Of a stretch of 64,000 bases of DNA, positions 1-9,963 are shown in pieces. The stretch spans positions 806,001 through 870,000 of the forward strand of contig JADJYU010000001.1 of assembly GCA_016719565.1 (NCBI GenBank), written 5' to 3'. The notes below the pieces were generated by a model that was given only the letters and a program-made list of their open reading frames with translations, did not search any database and was not told the origin of the DNA. How positions within the stretch are numbered: the first letter of the stretch is position 1; every line of letters starts with the position of its first letter. The position numbers and the translations under genes were made by a program. This DNA is from Ignavibacteria bacterium. Its GTDB lineage: Bacteria > Bacteroidota > Ignavibacteria > Tepidaquicellales > Tepidaquicellaceae.

Positions 1-1858
1 CCTCTCATCTAAGACCGGAGATATTTTTGATATGAACACATATCTGCTGGATGTGGAAAGAATTAAAAAGTTTTATTTCGATAACGGATTCTTTAATGCA
101 GTGATCGATACAAATCTGCAGGTCATAAGAGAGGATAAGGAAGCGATTGAAAATTTCATTGTAAAAGAAAACGAAAGATTCAGGTATAACATAATAGAGT
201 ATAAAGGATTAGACAGTATAGATTCATCTGTAAAATCTCTGATATTTAATGAAAAAAGAGCTTTCATAGTTAAAGGAAAATATTATTCCAAAGATACTGT
301 AAACCTTGAATTACAAAGGATCATGGAAATTTTATTCAACAATGGATATGCTACAGCAACATCAGGTTTTCCGGAAATACTAAAGTATGAAACTAATAAG
401 GATGACCTTCTAAACAAAGTGGATGTAATAATTAAATTTGATCCGCAAAGAAAATATAATTTCGGAAAAACGCTGATTAAATTTACAAATTATAAATACA
501 ATGTAACGGAAGAAGATATTAGAAGAGAGTTGACTTACAGTGAAGGTCAGGTCTATGATAAAAGCAAGATCATTGAAAGCGAATCCAAGCTTTCAAAGTT
601 TTCAATTCTGGAAAATCCGAGGATCAATATTGACTCCATTAACAGTACTTCAGGTAAAATAAATTTGATCATAAATGCTGTCGTTGGAAAAAAATATGAT
701 ATTACTCCTGAAGTTTTCGGTTATTATTTTCAGAATTTTTTTTATGTCGGAACAGGTTTGTCATTCAGTGACAGAAATTTTCTGGGAGGCGGAAGAGTGC
801 TGACAACCAGCGCGAGAGTCTATTTTAATTCACTTGAAAACAACAGGTTTGACATAGTGAATTCAGTTTACCAGCCGTTTCTTTTCGGTAACCGTTTTAT
901 AACAGGAAACTGGAATATCGGATATGAATATGTTCTCGAAAAAAGTATAAATATAGGCAGACTTAAAAACTCATTCGGCGTTACTTATGAACTTCCTAAA
1001 CACACATATATAAACAGTCTTCAAGCCAGATGGGATCTGGATAATTCCAGAATAGTAGTAGATGAGGATCTCACGATCGAAGGAAGCGAACTCGTCCTTG
1101 GAAAATTTGATTACAATGAGTTTATCTCAAAGATAGGATTTACTGCAATTCATAATTCTGTCAACAGCATAATCTTTCCGTCGGGAGGAAGTTATCAGTC
1201 ATATGAATTTGAAGAGAGCGGACTTTTATCAGGTATAATCAGAAGAATTTTCAATACATCCACTTTCAGTTATTTTAAATTTACAAATCTTAGTTCAGCA
1301 TATTTAAATCTGAGTAACCGCGAAGTAAATGTTCCGTCTGCGCTTGCTTTCAAATTTCTGGCAGGTATCATAATAGAATACGGAGAGAATTCATTTACTT
1401 TTATGGGACAGGAATTTTCCGAAGACAGGGTCCCGAGAGATACAAGATATTTCGGAGGAGGAAGTTCAAGCATCAGAGGATGGGGAGCAAAGCAGCTGGG
1501 CATAGTACCGAATAAAGAGCTCGGTGGAAATTTTACTTTTGAGAATACTGTCGAGTACAGGATCAAACCATTTCTTACAGCAGAGAATTTATATCTCAGG
1601 GATCTTGGATTCGCGACTTTTGTAGATTATGGTAATGTCTGGTCTGAGATCGGAAAATTTAAACTGAATGAAATCGCTGTTGCTTCTGGTGCAGGCATCA
1701 GATATTACACAATTATCGGCGCAATAAGATTTGACGTCGGATTTAAGATCTACGATCCACAGCCCGGTCCGGTCGGCGGTTCAAACTGGATTTTCGGAAA
1801 TGGAAGTAACTTCAGTGACAAATATAATTTTCAATTCGGAATAGGAAATACTTTTTAA
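1..1858 (+). CDS. Omp85-family outer-membrane protein (BamA/TamA-like), 5' end outside the window
   Basis: This is an outer-membrane beta-barrel assembly or translocation protein of the Omp85 superfamily. An ATG at position 32 gives 608 residues, but the same frame stays open to the window edge and reads SSKTGDIFD just before that Met, which looks like the inside of a POTRA repeat. The gene therefore starts upstream and the ATG is internal. About residues 1-240 are POTRA-like (short repeats with RI..FY..NGF). From about residue 250 the chain alternates aromatic and polar residues as barrel strands do. SSIRGWG near residue 485 is the conserved Omp85 L6-loop motif, and the protein ends in Phe (GIGNTF). 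BamA and TamA cannot be told apart without the N-terminus. holB follows after one base. Confidence 0.85.
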   Translation, partial: LSSKTGDIFDMNTYLLDVERIKKFYFDNGFFNAVIDTNLQVIREDKEAIENFIVKENERFRYNIIEYKGLDSIDSSVKSLIFNEKRAFIVKGKYYSKDTVNLELQRIMEILFNNGYATATSGFPEILKYETNKDDLLNKVDVIIKFDPQRKYNFGKTLIKFTNYKYNVTEEDIRRELTYSEGQVYDKSKIIESESKLSKFSILENPRINIDSINSTSGKINLIINAVVGKKYDITPEVFGYYFQNFFYVGTGLSFSDRNFLGGGRVLTTSARVYFNSLENNRFDIVNSVYQPFLFGNRFITGNWNIGYEYVLEKSINIGRLKNSFGVTYELPKHTYINSLQARWDLDNSRIVVDEDLTIEGSELVLGKFDYNEFISKIGFTAIHNSVNSIIFPSGGSYQSYEFEESGLLSGIIRRIFNTSTFSYFKFTNLSSAYLNLSNREVNVPSALAFKFLAGIIIEYGENSFTFMGQEFSEDRVPRDTRYFGGGSSSIRGWGAKQLGIVPNKELGGNFTFENTVEYRIKPFLTAENLYLRDLGFATFVDYGNVWSEIGKFKLNEIAVASGAGIRYYTIIGAIRFDVGFKIYDPQPGPVGGSNWIFGNGSNFSDKYNFQFGIGNTF

Positions 1859-1859
1859 T

Positions 1860-2993
1860 ATGTGGTCAAATATAATAGGACAGCAAAGAGTTAAAGAGAT
1901 CCTTAAGAATTTTTTTAAAAACGGTAAGCTGTCTCACGCTTATATTTTTTACGGAAATGAAGGTACAGGCAAAGATGCGGCTGCGGTTGAGTTTGCTAAA
2001 CTATTGAACTGTGACAGTCCTTTGAACGAATCAGAGGCGTGCGATAATTGCAAAAGCTGTATTGAGATTGACTCACTTAAGTCGCAGATGCTGAGATTTG
2101 TAACCGCGCTGCCGGCAGGAAAAAATGATTCGGATGACGATTCAAATCCGCTGGAAAAACTGGATAAAGAGGATTTCGAAAATTATCTCGCCCAAATAGA
2201 ATTGAAAGCGGTTGATAAGTACCATACTGTGTCGATTCCCAAAGCGAATGATATAAGGATCTCGAGTATCAGACAACTGAAGAAAGAAATTTATATGACA
2301 GGGAGATCTGGAAAGAAAAAAGTATTCCTGATATCAAGGTGTGAAATGATGAACACTCAAAGCGCAAATTCATTATTGAAAATTCTGGAAGAGCCGCCGA
2401 AAGATTCCGTGATTATACTTACCACTTCGAGATTAAATTCACTTCTCCCGACTATTGTCGGCCGATGTCAGAATATCAGATTTGATGTAATTCCCAATAA
2501 TAAGATCATAGCGTATATTAAACAAAAGAACAGCGCCATTACAGATGAGAATGCATCTTTTATTGCCGGAATTTCAGAAGGAAGTATTTCGAAATGCAAT
2601 CAGCTGCTGAATAATAATTTTTTGGAACTCAGAGAGAAAGTCATTGACACGCTGGTTTCAATGCTGTCGGGACACAGCCTGAAACTCGGGAACAACATTG
2701 ATTTTATAATCGGAAAAAAAGATAAAGCGAGAATAAAAAATTTTCTAGTATTTCTGATTATCTGGTTCAGGGATATAATTAACATCAGCAATGGGAACGG
2801 AGACCTCATTATAAACAGAGATAAGACAGAAAGGTTAACAAGTTTTGCCGGAAAATACAATTCGGATAATTACAGGATTATAAGTGCTATAGAGGATGCG
2901 ATCACGGATATAGAAAAAAACGTTATACCGGAATTAATACTTTACAATCTTTTTTTCAGGATCGGATCCCTTATGAATAAGAAAAAAATCTGA
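1860..2993 (+). CDS. holB: DNA polymerase III delta' subunit
   Basis: Subunit of the clamp-loader complex that places the sliding clamp on DNA (cytoplasmic, AAA+ fold). The N-terminus (SNIIGQQRVKEILKNFF, then SHAYIFYG) is typical of the DnaX/HolB family. The P-loop at residues 32-39 reads GNEGTGKD, with Asp in place of the usual Ser/Thr, as expected of a delta' subunit that need not bind ATP. Four cysteines at 51, 61, 64 and 67 fit the zinc module. LLKILEEPP (sensor-1 region) and GRCQNIRF (the SRC-like arginine motif) follow. The 377-residue length is normal for the family. The ATG lies one base after the Omp85 stop codon, so the two are probably co-transcribed. The next gene is convergent after 25 bases. 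Confidence 0.9.
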   Translation: MWSNIIGQQRVKEILKNFFKNGKLSHAYIFYGNEGTGKDAAAVEFAKLLNCDSPLNESEACDNCKSCIEIDSLKSQMLRFVTALPAGKNDSDDDSNPLEKLDKEDFENYLAQIELKAVDKYHTVSIPKANDIRISSIRQLKKEIYMTGRSGKKKVFLISRCEMMNTQSANSLLKILEEPPKDSVIILTTSRLNSLLPTIVGRCQNIRFDVIPNNKIIAYIKQKNSAITDENASFIAGISEGSISKCNQLLNNNFLELREKVIDTLVSMLSGHSLKLGNNIDFIIGKKDKARIKNFLVFLIIWFRDIINISNGNGDLIINRDKTERLTSFAGKYNSDNYRIISAIEDAITDIEKNVIPELILYNLFFRIGSLMNKKKI

Positions 2994-3018
2994 TGGATTA
3001 TTCGCATAGCATTAATCT

Positions 3019-4419
3019 TTAAAAATCCAGAATAATATTTTCAATACTGCTGTTACCTTTGATCTCAAAATCTTTATCATAAATAAGGAATCTTTCCGGA
3101 GCTTTAAATGGATATACAATACCCGGATCAAATGAACCTCCGGAATCTTCATCACGAAAAGCAAACAACATATATTTTCCTTCAATAATATTTCCGATTG
3201 TAAAAGCGGATGTATCTGAAATAATGGAAGTGTATTGGATTCCCCGGTCTGAAAGGTTGTAGAGCTTTAGTATTACAGGTGCGCCTGTTCCTGCATTAAG
3301 AAATTTACCCGATATCTTTCCGAATTTTTCTCTTTCATAAATCTTAAAATACTCACGATACTTTTCAGAAGGTGAAACATTAAATCCGACAAAAATAACT
3401 GAATTATATTCAAACTGTTCGGAAGAAAATACCTCAAGCAGTGAATCACTGACCCAGTTAAAAACCGGTGTATAAATTTTTCCTGAAGATGTATCGGTAA
3501 GTATAAAATTTTCAACAACGGATATTTTATCAGGGAATTTATTTTCGAAATAAAAATAAAATTTGTGAAAAGGAGTGATCAGATTAATATCTTTTGAAGA
3601 GTTTGTGAATACATTTCCTGCCGAATCAGGTTTAAGACTGTTAAGAAAATCAACACTCCTGATATCCGTATCGGGAATCTTTAAAGCGAAATTCAGACCG
3701 CTGACGGAAATGCTGTCACCTGTCAGAACAGGATCATCCGGAAGCATAGCAACATTATCAATTCCGCGATCATAAACATTATTCCGGTCTTCATCAGTGA
3801 CTGCATAAAGTCTGAATTTTCCGTTTGGTAAATTTGTAAATGTATAATTTCCATCCGCAGTTACCTGTGTAACATAGCCGGGAATTTTAACTGTGGGATC
3901 TGGAAAGTAATCTGAGGTATCTTTAATATGATACAGCAGCACTTTCACCCTGTCATAATTATCCGAAAAAACTTTTCCGTATATATTACCCATATCAAGT
4001 TTATTACCTGTAGAAAATGCAAACCCGAAGGGCTCTGACAAATTGTTGCCTCCTCTTACGTCACGAAGATCTTTTCCGATAATAATTACATATGTTCTTT
4101 CTCTTTCAAAATTATCATTGAAAACGATCTCGACTTCTTTCCCGCTCCACTCAAATATAAAACCTTTCGCGGGCAGCGGGGAGATGAAAAAAGATTCCTC
4201 AAAGCTTCTCCTGTCAACGTATTCATTAAATTTAATAATAATTTTATTTCCTTTTACACCGGTAGAGTTTGGCCGCGGAAATATATAATTTAATTCCGGC
4301 GGATCTGTATCATTTTTTCCTCCTTCCGGCGGAAGCTGATTTGCGCATGAGCCGCTGATAATTACAGACAAAACAAAAACAGAAAAGTAATAGAGATAGT
4401 TAATCAATTTAATTCCCAC
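3019..4419 (-). CDS. Ig-like domain (Big_5/SbsA-type) lipoprotein
   Basis: Predicted envelope lipoprotein. A hydrophobic signal peptide ends in IISGSC, giving a lipobox Cys, followed by NQLPPEGGKND. The next ~100 residues (DPPELNYIFPRPNSTGV ... IIIKFNEYVD ... FSTG) match the pattern of the bacterial Ig-like Big_5 domain, and the rest looks like further beta-sandwich modules. I place the start at a GTG (4419), because it gives a signal peptide with a Lys. A TTG at 4443 (longer) and a TTG at 4407 (no overlap but no positive charge) are alternatives. The gene overlaps the end of the upstream sensor kinase by 11 bases and so is probably translated with it. A role as cell-surface partner of that kinase is only inferred. 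The exact function is unknown. Confidence 0.75.
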   Translation of the reverse strand: MGIKLINYLYYFSVFVLSVIISGSCANQLPPEGGKNDTDPPELNYIFPRPNSTGVKGNKIIIKFNEYVDRRSFEESFFISPLPAKGFIFEWSGKEVEIVFNDNFERERTYVIIIGKDLRDVRGGNNLSEPFGFAFSTGNKLDMGNIYGKVFSDNYDRVKVLLYHIKDTSDYFPDPTVKIPGYVTQVTADGNYTFTNLPNGKFRLYAVTDEDRNNVYDRGIDNVAMLPDDPVLTGDSISVSGLNFALKIPDTDIRSVDFLNSLKPDSAGNVFTNSSKDINLITPFHKFYFYFENKFPDKISVVENFILTDTSSGKIYTPVFNWVSDSLLEVFSSEQFEYNSVIFVGFNVSPSEKYREYFKIYEREKFGKISGKFLNAGTGAPVILKLYNLSDRGIQYTSIISDTSAFTIGNIIEGKYMLFAFRDEDSGGSFDPGIVYPFKAPERFLIYDKDFEIKGNSSIENIILDF

Positions 4420-7400
4420 TGTTATTTGAATTAAACTTGGCAAATTTCAGAATTACCTTTGTGCCTTCATTTGGAGAGCTTTCGAAATTAATTTCAGCTT
4501 TCATATCATCGAGAGATTTTTTTGAAATTGAAAGACCAAGTCCCATACCGGTAGTTTTAGTAGAGAAATTCGGATCAAAGAGATTTTTCATAATGGATGG
4601 ATCTATACCGCAGCCGTTATCTTTGACTTCCGCTATAATATATTCGCCGTTGCCTCTTGTTGAGATCTCAATTATACCTCGGTCACCTATAGACTGAACT
4701 GAATTTTTAACAAGATTCTGAAATACTCTATTCAGCTCCTGTCTGTCAGCAGAGATCAGTCCGATATTATCATCAAGATTTTCAACGAAGTCAATATTCG
4801 GAGACAGTTTATAAAGCGAAACGACTTCACGGATAATTTCATTAAGATCAGTTTCAGTATAGTTTTTACCGGGAAGTTTTGCAAAGTTTGAGAATTCAGT
4901 AGCGATTTTATTCAACTTATCTATTTCATTTATTATGATGTCTCTTGTTTTTTTCAGCACTTCGGAAAATTCTTCATTTGATTTGGATTCATGAACTTCA
5001 AAAAGATGCTGAATGGATAGTTTCATAGGAGTAAGCGGATTTTTTATTTCATGCGCAACGCGTCTTGCAATGTCTCTCCAGGCAGCTTCTCTTTCAGCTC
5101 TTTTCAGTTTTACCTTTGAAGATTCTAGTTCACGTGACATAATATTGAAGGAGTCAACAAGATTTCCGATCTCATCTTTTCTTTTAATATCTATCGCTAC
5201 ATTACTTTCGCCCTTGGAAATTCTTTCCGTTGCATTTTTGAGTTTAAGAATAGGCTGAGAAAACCTGTCTGTCATAATGGAAACAAAGATCAGAAGTATA
5301 ATGACTACAATCAAATAGATACCGAATATGAAAGTAAGAATTTCCGTAAGTTCTTCGCTGAGTTCATTCTGCTTATACAAAGTCTGAGAAGACATTATCC
5401 CGACAAAATTATTTTTCTGATCTAGAAACGGTTTATAGCCAACAATAAATGAATATGCTCCTATCTCTTCATTTTTAATGAAAAAATCTTTTCTCATGAA
5501 GTTGATATTATAAAAGGCTTCGGCGTCAACTCTCGAATCAAGAATATCTGATTTATACAATTCTTCATTAGTAGTGGATATCAGATCTGTATTTATATAC
5601 AGGTTAAAATTCTTATCCGACTGAAAGAGATTACCGGTAAATAATTTTTTACCCGGAGAAGTAAGTGTATCCTTATTATTCTGACTCAGGTTTAGGTTTT
5701 TCAGACTTTGGGAAACGAGATTAAGATCAGAAATAATCTGATTCTGAAAATTAACGTCATATTTTTCCTTTATGAAGCTTCTTGTATAAATAGCAAGCAG
5801 AACAATAGGAATAACTGAAACAAAGAAAAAAGAAATAAATAATTTTTCCCGGAAATTCAGTTTTAGTTCTTTTAGTTTAAAAACCATCTGAAACAATTTC
5901 ACAACCAGTACAACCATATATATCAGAAAGGCAAATAGCATAAATTTCAAATAGAAAAAAACAGTAAGTTTAAAATCGTTTCTTGTCAGACTTACGGAAT
6001 AGATTTTTTCACTAACAGATTTGTCTTTGTTCTGATCAAGAATATAAAAGGATCTGTATTTTTCATTATTAATAATTTCATATCGCCAGTCTGATTTAAC
6101 ATCTTTAAATTTTATAGCTTCTCTGAATGCGTTAAGTGAAAGTGTATTTGATTTTGTAAGATCACGGCTGGTGGAGTTTAAAATTTCACCATTCACATAT
6201 TCCGTAATAACAGGTTCTGAGATTAGTTTGTCAAAAAGATTATTGCGCGAATAGGTTTTAAAAAGCTGAACGGAAGACTGCTGAAGAAGATTTTTTGATT
6301 CATATTGAATAGCCACAAGTAAATATCCGAGATTAGTTTCAAATACGGTATTACGGAGATCCACTCTTTCTACCGGTACAATTCCGAGAAAATATTTTTC
6401 AACATTGTTATTAAGAATGAGAATTTTGTCTGTTATGAAAAGGTTATTAAGATCTTCAATAAAGCTTTCATCGGACATTTCCGTTTCATCTTCAGCATCC
6501 TCAGTAGTATCTTCATCTTCATTGTCTTCGGAAGTATTCAGAGAATCAATATAAGCCGTATCCTGAATACTCTTTAGAGATTCTCTTTTAATAAAATACT
6601 CTTTGTTTGCAAAAGCTATGATTGAGTCCTGATTCATTTGTCTGGAATTATACATAAAATCGCTCAGAATATTCCTGTTAGTATCCAGAATAATTACGGA
6701 TGTGTTCAGATCTTCTTCACTGAATTTGCTTTCATTCCAGATTGAGAATGCAAGCTCCTTAAGTTTATTTTTATTTCTGATATCACTTTCAATTTTTTTA
6801 TTGTTTGAAATTTCAGAAAGTTCGGTCAGCAAAAGAAATTTTATTTTATCATCTTCTTTTTCGGTTAATTTGTTTCCAATGAGTTCGACGTATCTTGTTT
6901 CCTGTGAAGTAATATTGTCGAGCAGAATTCCCGGTATAGTAATAATACAGAGCAGCAGCAGTACTGAAAAATTTTTAAGGGAATAAATATTATATTTTTT
7001 AATACCGGCAAATTTCCGGCTGAGAAAAATACCGAATAGAAAAATACTAACTATTATAATTACTCTGAATAGATAACTGATATGAAAGTTGACATCATAA
7101 AAAGTCAGGATCTGATTAATTAAAAAGAGAACAAACAGAATTAAAAAAGGAGAAAATCCTTTCAAAGATTTTTTTTCGAAGATATTTAAAAGCAGACTTC
7201 TTAATAAAAGAATTACAATGGAAACAAGTAAAAGGAAAAGGGAAAAAGTCAGGATCAGAATAACAAGCTGGATCAGGAACAATTCTCTTGATGGTATGAT
7301 ATTGGAATTATCGAAAAACTTTAGATTGGAATCAAATACCACACTTTGGATTACCGCTCCAAAACCGTAAATAAGAAGAAAAAAAATAATAACCGATATG

Positions 7401-8566
7401 GTAATTTTCAGAATATTAAGGGGAACTGATCTGACAGCGGATCTTACTTTATTCTTCAGGATTGTATTAAAAGCAAACACAGATATAACAAGAATAATAA
7501 ATGATGATACAAATAATTCACCGACAGATCTGGCAATTCCATTTCCGAAGACGGAAGCATAATATCCGGGAGAAAAAAGATCAGAATTAAAAATTGCAGA
7601 GGGGAAACCAAACTCCAGCCAGAGATATCTTAAAAAAATCAATAGAGTGGCAAACAAAGTAAATCTTAATACTGGAGAATTTAAAACCGTAATAAACCTG
7701 TACAATATAATGAATAAAATCACCGAAAAACCAAATATTAAAGTAGAATTTAAATTACCTGAATAATTTTCAATATCGGTAAAGTGTGTAAGTTCGTTAT
7801 ACTTAGGAATAAGAATAATTCCGATAACATCATCAGAAAGTCCTTTGAGTTCGACCTGATTATAATCCTCAGCATTAGGAGAGATAATATCAATTTTTCC
7901 TGAAATGACATTAGAAGTATATAGCTCGGGATTTACACCGGTTTCTGCATTGATATTATAAAGCAGACCTGTATTTTTAAAAAACTTATTATCAATCTGA
8001 TACTTAATGTCTATCAATTCTGCAATCAGCGAAGCGCCTATAATACGGTCTTTGGATTCAGGATCATAGACAGGAGAATATATAATGAGATAAGTATAAA
8101 AGCCGATTTCTTTTAAGACGGCGAATCTATTTCCGTTAATACACTTGTTCAGTGAATATATATCCGAATCAAGCTTCCTGCCTTTGAAGGCAAGCGGTTC
8201 AAGCCGCGAGTTATAAAATTCAATATGAGTATTTTTTCCGGTTTTGAGATCTAAGAGAGATTCGAATAATTTTTTTGAATCGCTTTTAAGAATGAGTTTA
8301 ACTATTTCCTGATCAGCGGAAATTTTAACAGAGATATTTTTCAGATCATTCAGGTTAGAATTAAATAGCTTCAGGACGGTCTGAATTCTTATATCATTAT
8401 ATTCAGTAGAAATTTCATTCCAGTTTTTAGTGGTTTCTGACTTTATATAATCTGTGATATATCTGGAAACAGTGATCCAGACAATAAACAAAAAAGCGAT
8501 TAAAATCAAAATTTTTAACCGCCTGTCAAATAGACTCTGTTTGTATTTTTTGTTAATCTGTTCCAA
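4409..8566 (-). CDS. Large NtrY-like membrane sensor histidine kinase
   Basis: Inner-membrane sensor kinase of 1385 residues, about twice the usual NtrY length. Residues ~18-36 form a first membrane helix, followed by an extracytoplasmic region (~40-270) and about eight closely spaced helices (~270-550). A second large soluble region (~550-880) holds a very acidic Glu/Asp stretch, and two more helices and another sensor loop come before the last helix (~1075-1098). Then come HAMP (~1098-1160), the H-box RRVAHEIKNPLTPMK with the phosphorylated His near 1171, the N-box NLVKNSVQSI (~1285), and the G-boxes DNGCGID (~1322) and GMGLGLSISKKSL (~1342). All catalytic boxes are intact. No response regulator lies beside it, so its partner is elsewhere. 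An Ig-like lipoprotein gene overlaps its 3' end. Confidence 0.88.
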   Translation of the reverse strand: MEQINKKYKQSLFDRRLKILILIAFLFIVWITVSRYITDYIKSETTKNWNEISTEYNDIRIQTVLKLFNSNLNDLKNISVKISADQEIVKLILKSDSKKLFESLLDLKTGKNTHIEFYNSRLEPLAFKGRKLDSDIYSLNKCINGNRFAVLKEIGFYTYLIIYSPVYDPESKDRIIGASLIAELIDIKYQIDNKFFKNTGLLYNINAETGVNPELYTSNVISGKIDIISPNAEDYNQVELKGLSDDVIGIILIPKYNELTHFTDIENYSGNLNSTLIFGFSVILFIILYRFITVLNSPVLRFTLFATLLIFLRYLWLEFGFPSAIFNSDLFSPGYYASVFGNGIARSVGELFVSSFIILVISVFAFNTILKNKVRSAVRSVPLNILKITISVIIFFLLIYGFGAVIQSVVFDSNLKFFDNSNIIPSRELFLIQLVILILTFSLFLLLVSIVILLLRSLLLNIFEKKSLKGFSPFLILFVLFLINQILTFYDVNFHISYLFRVIIIVSIFLFGIFLSRKFAGIKKYNIYSLKNFSVLLLLCIITIPGILLDNITSQETRYVELIGNKLTEKEDDKIKFLLLTELSEISNNKKIESDIRNKNKLKELAFSIWNESKFSEEDLNTSVIILDTNRNILSDFMYNSRQMNQDSIIAFANKEYFIKRESLKSIQDTAYIDSLNTSEDNEDEDTTEDAEDETEMSDESFIEDLNNLFITDKILILNNNVEKYFLGIVPVERVDLRNTVFETNLGYLLVAIQYESKNLLQQSSVQLFKTYSRNNLFDKLISEPVITEYVNGEILNSTSRDLTKSNTLSLNAFREAIKFKDVKSDWRYEIINNEKYRSFYILDQNKDKSVSEKIYSVSLTRNDFKLTVFFYLKFMLFAFLIYMVVLVVKLFQMVFKLKELKLNFREKLFISFFFVSVIPIVLLAIYTRSFIKEKYDVNFQNQIISDLNLVSQSLKNLNLSQNNKDTLTSPGKKLFTGNLFQSDKNFNLYINTDLISTTNEELYKSDILDSRVDAEAFYNINFMRKDFFIKNEEIGAYSFIVGYKPFLDQKNNFVGIMSSQTLYKQNELSEELTEILTFIFGIYLIVVIILLIFVSIMTDRFSQPILKLKNATERISKGESNVAIDIKRKDEIGNLVDSFNIMSRELESSKVKLKRAEREAAWRDIARRVAHEIKNPLTPMKLSIQHLFEVHESKSNEEFSEVLKKTRDIIINEIDKLNKIATEFSNFAKLPGKNYTETDLNEIIREVVSLYKLSPNIDFVENLDDNIGLISADRQELNRVFQNLVKNSVQSIGDRGIIEISTRGNGEYIIAEVKDNGCGIDPSIMKNLFDPNFSTKTTGMGLGLSISKKSLDDMKAEINFESSPNEGTKVILKFAKFNSNNSGN

Positions 8567-8617
8567 AACTATAATATTTAAAAAAAATATTCATTTACAT
8601 GCAGCTGTCCAGTAAAT

Positions 8618-9091
8618 TCAATTAATATTAATCTGATCCAGAATCCATTTATCATTTAGGTATTTAAGAGAAATAGTTACATCGAGAATTCTTTTGCCGT
8701 TACCCAGTCTGTACGAATATTTTCCGTTGATAAATGCATATGTATTAAAACGTTTGGAAGTAATATACTTAAATTCGACTACATTAAAATAGTTCATAAA
8801 ATCAGATAAAATAATTTCCGCTTGATTTGGGCTGTAATAACCTTTATCAGTGGATATTATGTTAAGAAAGATCTGTTCATCGAAATACTGATTAATGGAA
8901 TTTATATTTTTATTAGAAAACCCGTACGCAATTTCTATAAATGTTCTTTTACAGAGATCATATTTAGACCTAAGGTTTTCATTCTTATATTTTTTTTCTT
9001 TCCACCATTTATCCTGGGAAACTGCATTATCACAGGGAATAAAATACGCAAACAAGAATAAAGCTGAAATAAGGGCTGTCTTTCTAAGCAT
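8618..9091 (-). CDS. Small secreted NTF2-like protein (DUF4783-like)
   Basis: A 157-residue exported protein. Residues 1-25 form a signal peptide (MLRKTALISALFLFAYF) ending near AVSQ. The mature part (GYYSPNQAEIILSDFMNYF ... YAFINGKYSYRLGNGKRILDVTISLKYL) resembles the DUF4783 family of small Bacteroidota periplasmic proteins with an NTF2-like fold. That assignment comes from pattern recall, not a search. No enzymatic residues are evident. It lies 52 bases upstream of the large sensor kinase on the same strand and may share its transcript. The molecular role is unknown. Confidence 0.6.
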   Translation of the reverse strand: MLRKTALISALFLFAYFIPCDNAVSQDKWWKEKKYKNENLRSKYDLCKRTFIEIAYGFSNKNINSINQYFDEQIFLNIISTDKGYYSPNQAEIILSDFMNYFNVVEFKYITSKRFNTYAFINGKYSYRLGNGKRILDVTISLKYLNDKWILDQININ

Positions 9092-9181
9092 CAGGAGAAT
9101 TTTAGATAAATTAAAGAAAATGTAAACTTAATTCAATTAATAACTCCAATAATTCAGCAGGTATTAAATTTAAATTAGATA

Positions 9182-9742
9182 TTACATGATCATAAAAGTT
9201 CTTATTTTGGGCTCATATGATTTTTCTCCGAGAGGAATGTATCTCTCTTTAATTACATTAAAGTGATGTAAAGTGTGACCTGCAATTACAAATCCAATTG
9301 CCGCGGGGGAAATTTTTTTGTTATAACAAATACCGGTTCTGTTAAGCATTTCATTATTAAAACTTTTATACAGTAAAATACCCGATTCTCTTACTGATTT
9401 AAATTCAGTGATCAGATCATTCAAATCCCTTGCATCCGATCCTGACATTTCAGCATAAATATTTTCATCAAAAGAAGGCAATACTGTATTGTCACCTCTG
9501 GCAAAGCATAATGCTCTGTAAAAAAACACTCGTTCAGAATCAATTATATGCTGAATGATCTGTTTGATCGTCCATTTGTTTTCAGCGTAAGTTTTGTCCC
9601 CGGCTTTTTCAAGTGCGGAAAATTCATTTCTGAAAAGCTCCGGACCGTATTTTATCAAAGCATCGGAAAGTTCAATGTCATCAAGTTCATTTATGTAATT
9701 TCCATAATATTCCGGAATAAATTCCAGCTGAGAACGTTTCAA
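9182..9742 (-). CDS. DinB-family (DinB_2) metal-dependent hydrolase-like protein
   Basis: A four-helix-bundle protein of the DinB/YfiT superfamily, 186 residues and predicted cytoplasmic. Three metal-binding histidines are visible: H65 in QHIIDSERVF, and H156 and H160 in GHTLHHFNV, with the spacing usual for the family. The motif WTIKQIIQHIIDSE near residues 57-70 is characteristic. Many members are thiol transferases or uncharacterised hydrolases, so the substrate cannot be stated. The gene stands alone between a DUF4783-like gene and a divergent aldehyde dehydrogenase. The ~220-base gap upstream is very AT-rich and should contain both divergent promoters, though I could not recognise them. 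Confidence 0.8.
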   Translation of the reverse strand: MKRSQLEFIPEYYGNYINELDDIELSDALIKYGPELFRNEFSALEKAGDKTYAENKWTIKQIIQHIIDSERVFFYRALCFARGDNTVLPSFDENIYAEMSGSDARDLNDLITEFKSVRESGILLYKSFNNEMLNRTGICYNKKISPAAIGFVIAGHTLHHFNVIKERYIPLGEKSYEPKIRTFMIM

Positions 9743-9963
9743 AATAGTTTTATTAAATTTTTAAAAAATAAAATATTGAATTACACAGGAAATTCAAATA
9801 TATATTTAAATATCTCCCTTAATTAAATTTAAAATTCGGATTGCATAGACATTGATATTTGAGAAATAACAGATAATGAATAAAATAAAATTTATTCAAT
9901 TTTTAAAAACATTCATTATACTTAAATTGATTAATTAATAATCATAAATAGAAAATCTAATAC

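Noticed and set aside
4437..7000. Several open frames on the + strand inside the large sensor kinase gene
   Set aside because: They are antisense shadows of a strongly conserved kinase; none has a family-like sequence or ribosome-binding site.
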